Assembly: GCA_029265315.1 (NCBI GenBank)
Contig: JAJUJM010000003.1
Span: 1-64,000 of the forward strand
Reading direction: 5' to 3'
Source of the DNA: Actinomycetota bacterium
GTDB lineage: Bacteria > Actinomycetota > Coriobacteriia > Anaerosomatales > PHET01
Length of the DNA stretch: 64,000 bases
A program made the translations under genes and the position numbers. The notes under the pieces were generated by a model. It did no database searches. It was given only the letters and a program-made list of their open reading frames with translations, and had not been told where the DNA came from. Of the stretch, positions 51,997-60,885 are shown piece after piece (position 1 is the first letter of the stretch; each line of letters begins with the position of its first letter).

Positions 51997-52057
51997 GACG
52001 ACTTCGGGGCGGGTCGGCGAGCCGCACCCGCCCTTGATCGCGAAAGGAAGCGCCCGG

Positions 52058-53038
52058 ATGCGGCGAGCGGGACTCGAGATCGCTGTGATCGCGTTGACGG
52101 TCGCGCTCGTGATGGCGGCGTCGCCGTCCGCCGGAGGCGCTTGAGGCCCCGTCGTGCCGGACTGTGGGTCCGGAGCGGTCGACCTTCTCCCGCCGCACAC
52201 GTCGATTGACGGGCTGCCGTTCGGCTGGCACACGGATGCGGCCCCGGTGAGGCTCTCTCTGGCCGCATCCGAGGCCTCCAGTCCCCCGGCCATCACCTAC
52301 TACCGGGTCGGCACAGGTCCGGTGACGACCTACACCGCACCTTTCGAGATCAGCGCGGAAGGCACCACGACCGTCCGCTACTGGTCGAAGGACAGCGCGG
52401 TGCCGCCGAACGTGGAGGCCGAGCAGGTCCGCTACGTGCGCATCGACCGGGGGGCGCCGACGCTGGCCGCCGCCCCTCTCGCCGAATACGCGACGCCCGC
52501 CCGGGTCGCGTTCTCGGTGACCGACGCGCACTCGGGGGTCGCATTCGCCGAGTGGCGTCTTGACGGCGTCCGGTTGCAGGTGCCCGCGGCCAGCGGATCC
52601 ACCACCGTCTCCGCGCCCGGCGTGCACACCCTGTCGTGGGTCGCGGTCGATGTTGCCGGCAACGATGCGACAGGCGCGGTCAGTTTCACCGTCAAGCGTG
52701 CTCAGTCGCTCACGCGAGCGCCCGCCAAGGCGGCGCTCACCCTCAAGCGGGTGCGCGGTGTGGCGACATATCGTGCCACGGTGACCGTCAAAGCCACCCC
52801 GGACACCTCACCTTTCACCGGATTCGTGCCGTTGGCCGGCAAGACGGTGCTGCTGCAGAGCAGTACCGATGGTGTCAGGTGGAAGACCGTCGCGACGCGC
52901 GTGACCTCGGCCACGGGTGCGGCGAGTCACACCGTCCGCCTGACAAAAGCCGGGCGGTTCCGCTATCGCTGGCTCTCGCCGGGGGACTCCGTTCTCGCGA
53001 CGGCGACGTCTCCTGCCACTGCGGTTAGCGTCCGGTAG
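52058..53038 (+). CDS. Secreted beta-repeat protein with in-frame TGA
   Basis: From ATG 52058 (AAAGGAA upstream) the frame encodes a signal peptide (GLEIAVIALTVALVMAASPSAGG) and reaches a TGA at 52142-52144, codon 29. The same frame then runs open to 53038. The downstream part has an OmpL47-like repeat (ITYYRVGTGPVTTYTAPFEISAEGTTTVRYWS ... VRYVRIDRGAPT), a second such unit with VAVDVAGNDATGAVSFTVK, and a C-terminal Ig-like domain ending VSVR, like the two larger surface proteins. Without the signal peptide the product could not be exported; a GTG at 52154 has no good ribosome-binding site. It may be a nonsense mutation, a sequencing error or recoding; a hairpin with SECIS-like geometry follows, but the protein is not redox-like. 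Confidence 0.65.
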
Positions 53039-53068
53039 CTCGGCTTTCACTCGTGCCGCAGGGGGTTC

Positions 53069-53767
53069 GTGTTCGTGCGCGTCCACGTCATCCGTAACGC
53101 TCCGTTCGAGGGACCCGCGCTGATCGGCGAGTGGGCGGACGCTCGCGGACACTCGCTCACCGAGACCGCCGCTCCCACCGGGGAGTATCCGGACGCCGGA
53201 GAGGTGGACCTCCTCGCCGTCATGGGCGGGCCGATGGACGCCGACGACCACGATGCCAGTCCGTGGCTTGTCGCCGAGAAGGAGTTCGTCGGGCGGGTGC
53301 TTGAGGCAGGCGGCCGTGTGCTGGGTGTGTGCTTGGGCGCGCAGATACTGGCCGAAGTGGCTGGCGGACGCGTCAAGCGCAATCCGGTCCGAGAGATAGG
53401 CTGGTTTCCCGTCCGGGCTACTCCGGTCGGCCGTTCCGATGCCCGGTTCGCCTGCTTCGATGGAGCGGTCGTCGGTCACTGGCACGGCGACACCTTCGAC
53501 CTGCCGCCTGGGGTCGAACCGCTGCTGAGCAGTGATGCGACGGCGAACCAAGCGTTCTCGGTCGCTGGAGGGCGCGCCGTCGGTCTGCAGTTCCATCTTG
53601 AGTGGACGACGGAGTCGCTGTTGGAGCTTGTGGCTGAGTGCGGGGCGGACACAGCGGTCCCGGGACCGTACGCGATGCCCGGCGAGGAGATTGTCGCTCG
53701 GGCACCCGAGCGGGTGGACGAGTGCCGCAAGCTACTCTTCGCGCTGCTCGACTCTCTGATTGAATAG
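53069..53767 (+). CDS. Class I glutamine amidotransferase-like protein
   Basis: A 232-residue free-standing amidotransferase domain of the GMP-synthase-like family. The nucleophile Cys is in VLGVCLGAQILAEVAGG and the His/Glu pair in LQFHLEWTTE; the oxyanion strand is AVMGGPMDADD. Relatives act on glutamine, gamma-glutamyl compounds or phenolic amides, and no synthase partner is adjacent, so the substrate is open. The GTG start at 53069 is uncertain by a few codons (GTG at 53075 also possible). Confidence 0.88.
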   Translation: MFVRVHVIRNAPFEGPALIGEWADARGHSLTETAAPTGEYPDAGEVDLLAVMGGPMDADDHDASPWLVAEKEFVGRVLEAGGRVLGVCLGAQILAEVAGGRVKRNPVREIGWFPVRATPVGRSDARFACFDGAVVGHWHGDTFDLPPGVEPLLSSDATANQAFSVAGGRAVGLQFHLEWTTESLLELVAECGADTAVPGPYAMPGEEIVARAPERVDECRKLLFALLDSLIE

Positions 53768-53805
53768 GGGCCCCGCCCACAGTTCGCTTGCGACTGCGCT
53801 TGCGA

Positions 53806-54081
53806 CTACAAGACCCGAAACGTCGTGAGTCCCTGTGGCGTCTCGTCGGTGCGTTCGAGTCGCGTCACGACGGCCCGTTCCGGTCCGTGTCCGGCCCAAG
53901 CGATCGCGGATTCGACGGCAGCGGGGTCGCCCTCGAAAACCGCTTCGACACGCCCGTCGGGCAGGTTGCGCACCCAGCCCGCCACGCCCAACCGTTCGGC
54001 CTCGCGGCGAATGGACTCACGGAACCACACTCCTTGGACGCGGCCCTCGACGAGAACGCGGACACTGACGACATCGGTCAC
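53806..54081 (-). CDS. acyP: Acylphosphatase
   Basis: A 91-residue enzyme hydrolysing acyl phosphates. The phosphate-binding loop is VEGRVQGVWFRESIRREAERLG with the essential Arg, and the catalytic Asn is in WVRNLPDGRVE. GTG 54081 is preceded by GGAGGT. It is convergent with the amidotransferase gene and divergent from hemolysin III. Confidence 0.95.
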   Translation of the reverse strand: MTDVVSVRVLVEGRVQGVWFRESIRREAERLGVAGWVRNLPDGRVEAVFEGDPAAVESAIAWAGHGPERAVVTRLERTDETPQGLTTFRVL

Positions 54082-54189
54082 CGCTACCTCCAGTCGGCAT
54101 CACGAGGTCGTTACGTGCCGGTCACCTCTGCGGACGCGGCACGGTGATACGCTTTGTACCCGTATCAGGAGTGCAGGAGGCAGCAGCGG

Positions 54190-54864
54190 ATGAGCGTCGA
54201 GGTGGCAGCCGTCAGCGAATCGACGAATGGTCGTCGCGAATACACGTTGGGTGAAGAGATCGCCAACAGCATCATCCACGGGCTTGGCATCGGGCTGGCG
54301 GTCGCCGCACTCGTACTGCTCGTCGCCTTCGCCGTGTTGTCAGGTGGTGGTTATCGGCTTGCCGGAGCGATCACGTTCGGCATCGCGCTCGTGCTCGAGT
54401 ACACGGCGTCCACCCTGTACCACAGCTTCCCGCAACCGAAGGTCAAGCACCTCTTCAAGATCATCGACCATTGCGGCATCTACGTTCTGATCGCCGGCAC
54501 GTACACGCCGTTCTGTCTTGTCACCATCCGCGAGGACGGAGGTTGGCTGCTCTTCGCCGTCGTATGGGGCCTGGCCATCGTCGGCATCGCGCTCGAGGCG
54601 TTCTGGACGTACCGGCCGCGGTGGCTGTCTGCGCTCGTGTACCTGGGCATGGGATGGTTGGTGATCGTGTCCATCAAGCCGCTCATGGCCAACCTCGATC
54701 CGGCGGGCGTCTGGCTGCTTGTCGCCGGAGGCCTGTGCTACACGGCCGGCACCGTGTTCTATGTGCTGAAGAAGATCAAATACATGCACGCCATCTGGCA
54801 CGTCTGGGTGGTCGCCGGCAGCGTCTGTCATTTCCTCGCCGTGCTGCTGTTCGTGATGCGCTAG
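54190..54864 (+). CDS. Hemolysin III family membrane protein (TrhA)
   Basis: A 224-residue seven-helix membrane protein of the TrhA/hemolysin III/PAQR family. Signatures are EEIANSIIHGLGIGLAVAAL, TLYHSF, IDHCGIYVLIAGTYTPFCL and the C-terminal HAIWHVWVVAGSVCHFLAVL, with conserved His and Asp residues thought to form a metal site. Bacterial members affect membrane lipid homeostasis. ATG 54190 has AGGAGG 9 nt upstream. Confidence 0.93.
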   Translation: MSVEVAAVSESTNGRREYTLGEEIANSIIHGLGIGLAVAALVLLVAFAVLSGGGYRLAGAITFGIALVLEYTASTLYHSFPQPKVKHLFKIIDHCGIYVLIAGTYTPFCLVTIREDGGWLLFAVVWGLAIVGIALEAFWTYRPRWLSALVYLGMGWLVIVSIKPLMANLDPAGVWLLVAGGLCYTAGTVFYVLKKIKYMHAIWHVWVVAGSVCHFLAVLLFVMR

Positions 54865-54877
54865 GGCCTGGCAGGGC

Positions 54878-55618
54878 TTAGCGCGAGCGGTCCTTCTCCG
54901 GAAGCTCGCCTCCGTTGTCGTAGCCGCGACTCTCCCAGTAGCCCTCGTAGTCGGCATCAGCGCTCACCTCGATGCGGGTCACCCATCTGGCCCACTTGTA
55001 GCCCCAGCGGTCTTCGGCGACCACTTGGAACGGGAAACCACGCTCCCTGGGCAAGGTGATGCCGTTCATCTCGTAGGCGAGCAGCAGGTCCCTGTCTTCT
55101 ATCACGTCGAGCGGCAACGACGTCGTGTAGCCGTCGGCGCAGTGGAAGATGACCGTCGGCGCCGCTTCGTCGTAGCCCGCCTTGGCGAGCAGGTCTTTGA
55201 TTCGGACCCCTTTCCACAGGACTGAGACGTTCCAGCCCTCGACGCAGTACAGGGTGACGACTTTGGTGAACGACGGCATCGCGAGGACCTCGCCGTACGT
55301 GAGTTCGAGCGGCGTCTCGACCTCGCCGTCGATCCTCAGCCGGTAGGTCGCGGCATCCACGCTCTGGGGTCCAGCGATCGAGTTCTCCCGGAAGTCAGCG
55401 GCCGATCCGAGTTTCTCGCCCCGATACTCACGCACCTCGACGGATTCCAGCTCCACAGGTCGCCCCGTCATCGCGTCGGTCGCCGTTGTGGATGCGGGAG
55501 CACAGCCGGCCACCGCGAATGCCACGGCGGCCGAAAGCAGCGCGGACGTCACTGGACCGACGCCCCTTGCGCACCCGGGCCTTGCATGCTTGGTGACGGC
55601 TGCGATGCCCAGCGACAT
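54878..55618 (-). CDS. Molybdopterin-binding oxidoreductase lipoprotein
   Basis: A 246-residue lipoprotein carrying a sulfite-oxidase-type molybdopterin domain. The lipobox is AVAGC (C39) after a hydrophobic stretch. The Mo-ligand Cys is in VVTLYCVEGWNVSVLWKGVRI. The domain continues with FHCADGYTTSLPLDVI, LAYEMNGITLPRERGFPFQVV and YKWARWVTRIEV. The N-terminal region before the hydrophobic core is unusually long, so a shorter start is possible, but ATG 55618 has GGAGGT upstream. It acts outside the membrane and is divergent from a flavin reductase gene ~100 bp away. Substrate unknown; sulfite or methionine sulfoxide are precedents in the family. Confidence 0.88.
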   Translation of the reverse strand: MSLGIAAVTKHARPGCARGVGPVTSALLSAAVAFAVAGCAPASTTATDAMTGRPVELESVEVREYRGEKLGSAADFRENSIAGPQSVDAATYRLRIDGEVETPLELTYGEVLAMPSFTKVVTLYCVEGWNVSVLWKGVRIKDLLAKAGYDEAAPTVIFHCADGYTTSLPLDVIEDRDLLLAYEMNGITLPRERGFPFQVVAEDRWGYKWARWVTRIEVSADADYEGYWESRGYDNGGELPEKDRSR

Positions 55619-55718
55619 GGGACACCTCCGTGAGGGTATGTTCCCCGGCGGTGCGCATTGGCGAGAACTGGGCGCATCAGGTGAATCAGGCGCATCAGGC
55701 CACGAAGAGGAGACCGTC

Positions 55719-56420
55719 TTGCCTACGCGTTTCAAGACCCGGATGGAGCACATCGAGTGGTGCGGGGACGACGTGCTCATCGTGTCGATCGCGAAGCCGA
55801 AGGGCTACTCGTTCAGGGCGGGGCAGTGGTTCCGTCTGTACCTGTCGACCGACCAAGGAGAGCAGGTCAGGACCTTGTCGCACGCCGCAGGGCCCGGCGA
55901 CCGGGACCTGCTCATCGCCACCCGCTTGTCCGATTCCGCATTCAAGAGGGCTTTGGCGACGGCGGCCGTCGGCGAAGCGGTCGAGATATCCGCACCCGGT
56001 GGGCGTCTGTCCCTGCCGGATTCGACTGCCGGGCCGCTCATCCTCACCGGAGGCGTGGGCGTGGCGCCCGTACGTTCGTTGCTCCGGCAGGCGCGTTTCG
56101 AAGGCAGACGTTTCGAGGACGCGGTGATGTTTTACGGAGTGCGCGATGACGCGTGCATCCCGTTTCAGCGTGAGTTGGAGGACCTGTCCCAGATCGGTCT
56201 GCGCGTCATCATCGTCTGCGAGCATCCTGGAGAGGCGTGGAGCGGGGAGCGGGGCCTGATCACGCCGGAGCTGGTCAGCCGGTACGTCGGCGATGCGGCT
56301 GCACATCCGGCCGTCGTGACCGGGCCCCCGGCGATGGTCCGGGCCATGGAGCTTCTGCTCGATGAACTCGGAATCGATGAGGAGTCGCGGACCGTGGAGA
56401 GATTCGGCGCGCTCGCGTGA
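55719..56420 (+). CDS. FAD/NAD(P)-binding ferredoxin reductase-type protein
   Basis: A 233-residue flavin reductase. The FAD domain has FRAGQWFRLYLS and the motif RTLSHAAGPGDRD; the nucleotide domain has PLILTGGVGVAPVRSLLRQ and the C-terminal VVTGPPAMVRAMELLL. There is no iron-sulfur domain, so it resembles ferredoxin-NAD(P) reductase cores that deliver electrons to a partner. TTG 55719 with AAGAGGAG 7 nt upstream is chosen, which frees the divergent 100-bp promoter region. An electron supply to the adjacent molybdo-lipoprotein would need a membrane carrier that is not in view. Confidence 0.85.
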   Translation: MPTRFKTRMEHIEWCGDDVLIVSIAKPKGYSFRAGQWFRLYLSTDQGEQVRTLSHAAGPGDRDLLIATRLSDSAFKRALATAAVGEAVEISAPGGRLSLPDSTAGPLILTGGVGVAPVRSLLRQARFEGRRFEDAVMFYGVRDDACIPFQRELEDLSQIGLRVIIVCEHPGEAWSGERGLITPELVSRYVGDAAAHPAVVTGPPAMVRAMELLLDELGIDEESRTVERFGALA

Positions 56421-56507
56421 TGCGGGGAAGGGGTATATGAGTCTCGCACGAATACAGATGGTGACGGACGGCGGCGTTGTCGCCGCCTCACGAGGAGGGA
56501 GTACTCC

Positions 56508-56900
56508 ATGGAGCTGCTGGCGCGCACCTGCAACCTCGAGCAGATGAACTTCCAGCGCATCTTCGCGCGCATCTTCGTGTTCATCGGCGCGGCGTTCTGG
56601 GGATTCGCGGCGTGGGGAGCAAGGTGGGCCTACCAGGGTGCACCGTTCTCCGAGGCGCTCGGGTTCGCCCTTCTGTACGCCGGTTCCATCCTCGTCCTCT
56701 TCGTCATCGGCCTGTTCTACGAGAACCTCGCCGCACTGCTTGCCATCATCGCCTCGGTCGCGGTCATAGTCCTGGGCTTCATAGGTGGCTGGGAGGTGGG
56801 CGTCTGGGCGGTGATGTTCGTCTTCTTCGTGCTGCCGCTGCTGATCGCCGGGGCGCTGTACTTCCTGGCTGCGCGGATGCAGAAGATCTGTACGATGTGA
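56508..56900 (+). CDS. Four-TM membrane protein
   Basis: A 130-residue protein I do not recognise, with four helices: IFARIFVFIGAAFWGFAAWGA, ALGFALLYAGSILVLFVIGLFY, LAALLAIIASVAVIVLGFIGG and VWAVMFVFFVLPLLIAGALYFLA. Small and polar ends only. GAGGAGGGAG precedes ATG 56508. It stands alone between the reductase and a small winged-helix gene. Confidence 0.78.
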   Translation: MELLARTCNLEQMNFQRIFARIFVFIGAAFWGFAAWGARWAYQGAPFSEALGFALLYAGSILVLFVIGLFYENLAALLAIIASVAVIVLGFIGGWEVGVWAVMFVFFVLPLLIAGALYFLAARMQKICTM

Positions 56901-57098
56901 CACTGGGATGGGCGGGTCTTCTCTTCGGACACGCACCCTTGGTGTCGTCGGACAGCGATAGCCGTTCGTCGGACCGCTCGTCATCCTATGTATACGCTCA
57001 GCGTGATTATCCGCACTTCTGTCTCCATTAACGTGCGATTTCCAATCGTCGTGTAAACTTAACGCGCTTCAGCTGCCGATAAGCGACGTACGGGGGGC

Positions 57099-57515
57099 GT
57101 GACTCGTTGTGCGAGCGGTAGGAGTACTTCGACAGACGAGGATGGTCGCGAGGAGTTGTACGACCTTGAGGGGGTTCTAGGACCCGACGTCATACGTTTC
57201 GTCGAGCGCCACGTGGGCTCTCTGCTCGCGTGGGACATCTTGGTGTTCTTCCACCGCAATCCCGATGCCGTGCTCGATGTCGAGGGACTCGCTTCCCGTC
57301 TCGGGCGCAGGGTCGAGGAGGTCGAGCCTGAGATCGACGCGCTTGACGAAGGCAGGATCCTCCAGCGCGCCGGTGGCCTGATCCGCTACCGCCCCAACGC
57401 CGAGCTCAGGAAACAGGTGACCGAGTTCGTCGAGGCATGCCAGGACCGAGGCCGTCGCCTCGCGTTGATCGCGCTCGTCCTGCATCGGATCGGCAAGAAC
57501 GCGACGGACGTCTGA
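57099..57515 (+). CDS. Small winged-helix-like protein
   Basis: A 138-residue protein. A predicted winged helix spans about residues 38-95 (LAWDILVFFHRNPDAVLDVEGLASRLGRRVEEVEPEIDALDEGRILQRAGGLIRYRP), followed by a helical Arg-rich end (VEACQDRGRRLALIALVLHRI). A DNA-binding regulator is likely, but no target is evident. The GTG start at 57099 is weak; the conserved part starts around residue 26. About 200 bp without a gene precede it. Confidence 0.7.
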   Translation: MTRCASGRSTSTDEDGREELYDLEGVLGPDVIRFVERHVGSLLAWDILVFFHRNPDAVLDVEGLASRLGRRVEEVEPEIDALDEGRILQRAGGLIRYRPNAELRKQVTEFVEACQDRGRRLALIALVLHRIGKNATDV

Positions 57516-57553
57516 GGCACGCGTCCGAGGCAGCGGGCCCCACGGGCGCACGG

Positions 57554-58870
57554 TCAGAGCTTGTCGGCCACGTCGACGCCCAGTGCGTCGGGCTCTATGA
57601 CCTCGACGATGCGCACGTCGCCTTCGGCCAGATCGATCTCGACAGGGTCCTCGAGCTCGATCCCCCGCTCGTCGTAGGCGATTCTCACCACCGGTGCGAT
57701 GGGATCGTCACCCGGCCGTGCGACGACACCGACCCTGTGGTCCGTCAGTCGCACGAGGCAGCCCACGGGAAAGACACCCAGCGCATTGGCCAGCAGCCGG
57801 GCGAAGAAGGGGTCGAGCACCGTGCCCGCCTCGCGAAGTACCTGCACCACGGCCCGGTCCGGCGTGAGAGGCTCGCGGTCCGACGCGCCCGCCACGAGGT
57901 TCTCGTAGCGGTTGGCGATCGCCACCATCCGGCTGTACGGGTGCGCGATGTACCCCTCTTCGTGCTCCGGCCAGCCGCCTCCGTCCACGGACATGTGATG
58001 CTCGTACGCGACGAGCATCGGTCCAGGGTCCTCGAGTGCGACGCGCTGCAGGATCTCAGCACCGACCTTCGGGTGCAGGGCGCGCATCGGCTCAGCCTGG
58101 GCGGGGTCGTCGCTGTCGAACGCGGTCTTGCCGATGTCGTGCATCAGCGCCGACAGCCCCAGCGATTGAAGGCCTTCCTCCGGGAGACCCAGGCGCTGAC
58201 CGAGGGCCAAGGCGTAGACCATGACGTTGAGCGAATGGAACATCGCTCGGTCGTCCTTCCCGTGGATGGTGGCGAGACCCACCACGGCGGCCGGATCGGC
58301 GAGTAGGCGGTCGATGACGCCGGCGACGACGGTCACCGTCTCGCTCATGTCACCCGTGCCGGCCGAGGCGAACTGATCGTGCAGGCGTTTGAGGACGACA
58401 AGAAGCCTCTGATACATGGCGCGGTCGGCTTGGCGTTGTCGCTCTCGCTCTTCGCGTTCAGGGTCGGTTTCGTCCTGAAGGAACGACACGGTCACACCGG
58501 TCACGCCGCGTGCGGCCAGTTCGGCTTCGACATCAAGCGACGGCGAAGGCCGCAGCGAAAGGACCTCGGTCAGGCCACTGGCGTCCTGACGTGAGAACGA
58601 CGGAGCGAACGTGAGCGACTCGATGGAGCGGTCTTCGAACGCCTCAGCGATACTGCGGGCGCCGTGGACATCGTCGGGTATGACCACGCTCTCGTTGTAG
58701 AGCCGCCCGTCATGGAGGTTCAGCACGAAGTTCACGCCACCGGTCGCGCGCTCTACGGCTGCTACCAGGGCGTCGAGGGCCTCGGCATGCGCGGGGTGCG
58801 TGGGGGGGTACAGCTGGATCGCCTTGCGCGCTGACGAGAGCGCACCGATGACGTCTCCCGCGGCGCTCAT
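57554..58870 (-). CDS. HD-GYP domain protein
   Basis: A 438-residue protein. Residues ~10-110 are a module beginning SARKAIQLYPPTHPAHAEALDALV and ending SIESLTFAP, also present in the upstream gene. Residues ~185-345 are an HD-GYP domain: LSALMHDIGKTAF, HPKVGAEIL and YEHHMSVDGGGWPEHE, then IANRYENLVA. The GYP signature reads GWP. HD-GYP domains usually hydrolyse cyclic di-GMP; the metal ligands look present. The last ~80 residues are a beta-rich extension (RLTDHRVGVVARPGDDPIAPVVRI) common after such domains. ATG 58870 overlaps the previous stop (ATGA); GTG 58873 is also possible. Confidence 0.9.
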   Translation of the reverse strand: MSAAGDVIGALSSARKAIQLYPPTHPAHAEALDALVAAVERATGGVNFVLNLHDGRLYNESVVIPDDVHGARSIAEAFEDRSIESLTFAPSFSRQDASGLTEVLSLRPSPSLDVEAELAARGVTGVTVSFLQDETDPEREERERQRQADRAMYQRLLVVLKRLHDQFASAGTGDMSETVTVVAGVIDRLLADPAAVVGLATIHGKDDRAMFHSLNVMVYALALGQRLGLPEEGLQSLGLSALMHDIGKTAFDSDDPAQAEPMRALHPKVGAEILQRVALEDPGPMLVAYEHHMSVDGGGWPEHEEGYIAHPYSRMVAIANRYENLVAGASDREPLTPDRAVVQVLREAGTVLDPFFARLLANALGVFPVGCLVRLTDHRVGVVARPGDDPIAPVVRIAYDERGIELEDPVEIDLAEGDVRIVEVIEPDALGVDVADKL

Positions 58871-60885
58871 CACGAGGCACCACCTTGTTCGCGCAGGCGC
58901 TTGGCCTGACGGACGAGCTCCTGGACCTCCGCGAAGTGTCCTCGCTTGATGAGTGGGTTGCGGGTCGCGAGCCGGTCGAGCGCCGAATCGGCGTCAGGGC
59001 CTGGGACGCGTGCCAGTGCGGCGATGAGCTCGCGCGCGAGGAGGTAGTCGGCGTTGTCGACATCGAGATGCGACAGACGGTCCGAGAGAAGGGCCGCTGC
59101 CGTCGGGTCACCGCTGCGACCGAGCGCTCGGGCCGCCGCTGCGGCGACGTCGACGACGGGGTCTGCCAGTGCCAGACCGAGCGCGCGGGTCGCAACCGGG
59201 CCAGGCGTGTCGGCGAGACCCGCCACGACCTCCTTGCGCGCGGAGTCCTCGCGTCGCATCAGGGACTCGATGACCGACTGCGAGCGGGGATCGGATTCGC
59301 GGGCGAGTCGGGCGGTGAGCGCGGAGAGCTGGAACCACGGAGTCGTCGGCGCCAGCCGGGCGAGCTCGTCGATGATGCGACGGCCGATGAGCTCTTCGGC
59401 GAGGTCGATACCGGTCGTCTTGTGGGCGAGCGCTTCGTTGACCAGCGCGGTCACGCCGTCCTCGCCTGCGTGGCGGACTATGCCGCGGGCACGGGCGATG
59501 AGCGTGCGGTCGGCAGCGAGCGTCCTGATGAGCGCGGCCATCGTGCGTGGGCCCGCAGCAGCGTTCAGCGCCTCGCGGATGCGCAGCGGCAGTTCGCTCC
59601 ACGGGCCGGGCGCGAGCTCGCGGGCCGCGAGCGTGGTGAGGGCCGTGTCGGCGAGGTCCAGCGCCCCCTGTTCGACCAAGCGAGGGACGATGGCAGCGAT
59701 GGCGTCGACACTCGAGCACATGAGTTCGAAATCGGTCTGCTGCTCGAGCAACGAGAGCATCGTCCGAACACTCGCGGCGGTCAGTGCTCCGTCTGAGGCC
59801 GCGACGGCATCGCGCGCCCGTTCGATGAGGTCGTCGGACAGGGCTGCGGCTTCAAGCACGGCACGGTAGGTGCGGTCCGCGTCGACGAGCGCGGTCTCGG
59901 GCTCCGTACGCTCGCGGACCTCGATCATGTGGTCGAGGAAGTCCGCCTCTTTGTTGGTGTGGCCCGTGCCAGGGAGCATGGCCTGCACTTCAGCGCGTAC
60001 CTGGGCGGTCACCTGTTCGAGCGGCAGGCGCGTGAGCGCACTCGACAACGACAGCATGTTGCGGCCGAAGTTGCCGCCCAGGATCGACCCTGCGATCTCC
60101 CCGCTCGGGAGCAAGGCGAACATGCCGCCGGTGAGATCACGTGTGGGCCCTGGGTCCATCGACAGGCCGAGTAGCGCGTCCTTGGCCTCTGGGGTCTGGC
60201 GCAGGAACGCCTGTGCCAGAGAATCGAGCATCCTGGGGAATCCGCTGGGCCCGGAGACCCTCACCAGCTCCATGAGGCTCTCTTCGAAGGCACGCGGGTC
60301 CCCGGAGGCGGCAGCTGCGAACCAAGCGGCCAGCTTGTCGGGGTCAGAAGCGAGTTCGCGCAGGAAGTCCTCCACGTTCTCGCCGGCATCGGGACCGACC
60401 TGCTCGACGACGGTGAGCTGGATCTCGGTGACGGTCAGTCCTGTGACGCCATCGGCGGCGAGGACCGCCCCGATCCCACCTCCTTCGCGCACGGTCTCCG
60501 GATCACGGGCCAGCACGTCCAGGAACCTGGCCAAGGACTCGGCGGGACAGCCCGGCATGAGGGTGAGCTCGGCCACCCCGTGGTCTCTGAGGTCGCTCAC
60601 GAGCTCCGAGGCGCTGAGAGCGGCGCCACCTACAGCTGTGCCACGCCATGTGAAGCCGTCCCGTGTGACCGTGAGGCTGAGGAGCGGGTGCCCGTCGGCG
60701 AAGAACTCCGCGAGGGAGGAGGCCGCCGCATCGACGGCCTGCCGGGGGATGGGGCTCGTCGGCGGATACAGGCGCAGAGACTTACCGGCGGTGGCCAGCG
60801 CACGGAGCGCCGCCTCAAGCCGTTGCGCGTCATCGCCTTCGAACACAGGGCCCCCTTCGTCAGTCACGTTCTGAGCGTATGCCAT
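58870..60885 (-). CDS. HEAT-like repeat protein paired with HD-GYP gene
   Basis: A 671-residue helical protein. Residues ~20-115 (LATAGKSLRLYPPTSPIPRQAVDAAASSL ... GVAELTLMPGC) match the N-terminal module of the HD-GYP protein encoded next. The rest is Ala/Leu-rich helical repeats; the last ~170 residues (RESDPRSQSVIESLMRREDSARKEVVAGLADTPGPVATRALGLALADPVVDVAAAAARALG) look like HEAT repeats. No catalytic motif is seen. It probably binds a partner, perhaps the HD-GYP protein through the shared module. ATG 60885 has no ribosome-binding site and sits 2-7 bp after a -10-like sequence, hinting at a leaderless or very short 5' end. Confidence 0.82.
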   Translation of the reverse strand: MAYAQNVTDEGGPVFEGDDAQRLEAALRALATAGKSLRLYPPTSPIPRQAVDAAASSLAEFFADGHPLLSLTVTRDGFTWRGTAVGGAALSASELVSDLRDHGVAELTLMPGCPAESLARFLDVLARDPETVREGGGIGAVLAADGVTGLTVTEIQLTVVEQVGPDAGENVEDFLRELASDPDKLAAWFAAAASGDPRAFEESLMELVRVSGPSGFPRMLDSLAQAFLRQTPEAKDALLGLSMDPGPTRDLTGGMFALLPSGEIAGSILGGNFGRNMLSLSSALTRLPLEQVTAQVRAEVQAMLPGTGHTNKEADFLDHMIEVRERTEPETALVDADRTYRAVLEAAALSDDLIERARDAVAASDGALTAASVRTMLSLLEQQTDFELMCSSVDAIAAIVPRLVEQGALDLADTALTTLAARELAPGPWSELPLRIREALNAAAGPRTMAALIRTLAADRTLIARARGIVRHAGEDGVTALVNEALAHKTTGIDLAEELIGRRIIDELARLAPTTPWFQLSALTARLARESDPRSQSVIESLMRREDSARKEVVAGLADTPGPVATRALGLALADPVVDVAAAAARALGRSGDPTAAALLSDRLSHLDVDNADYLLARELIAALARVPGPDADSALDRLATRNPLIKRGHFAEVQELVRQAKRLREQGGAS

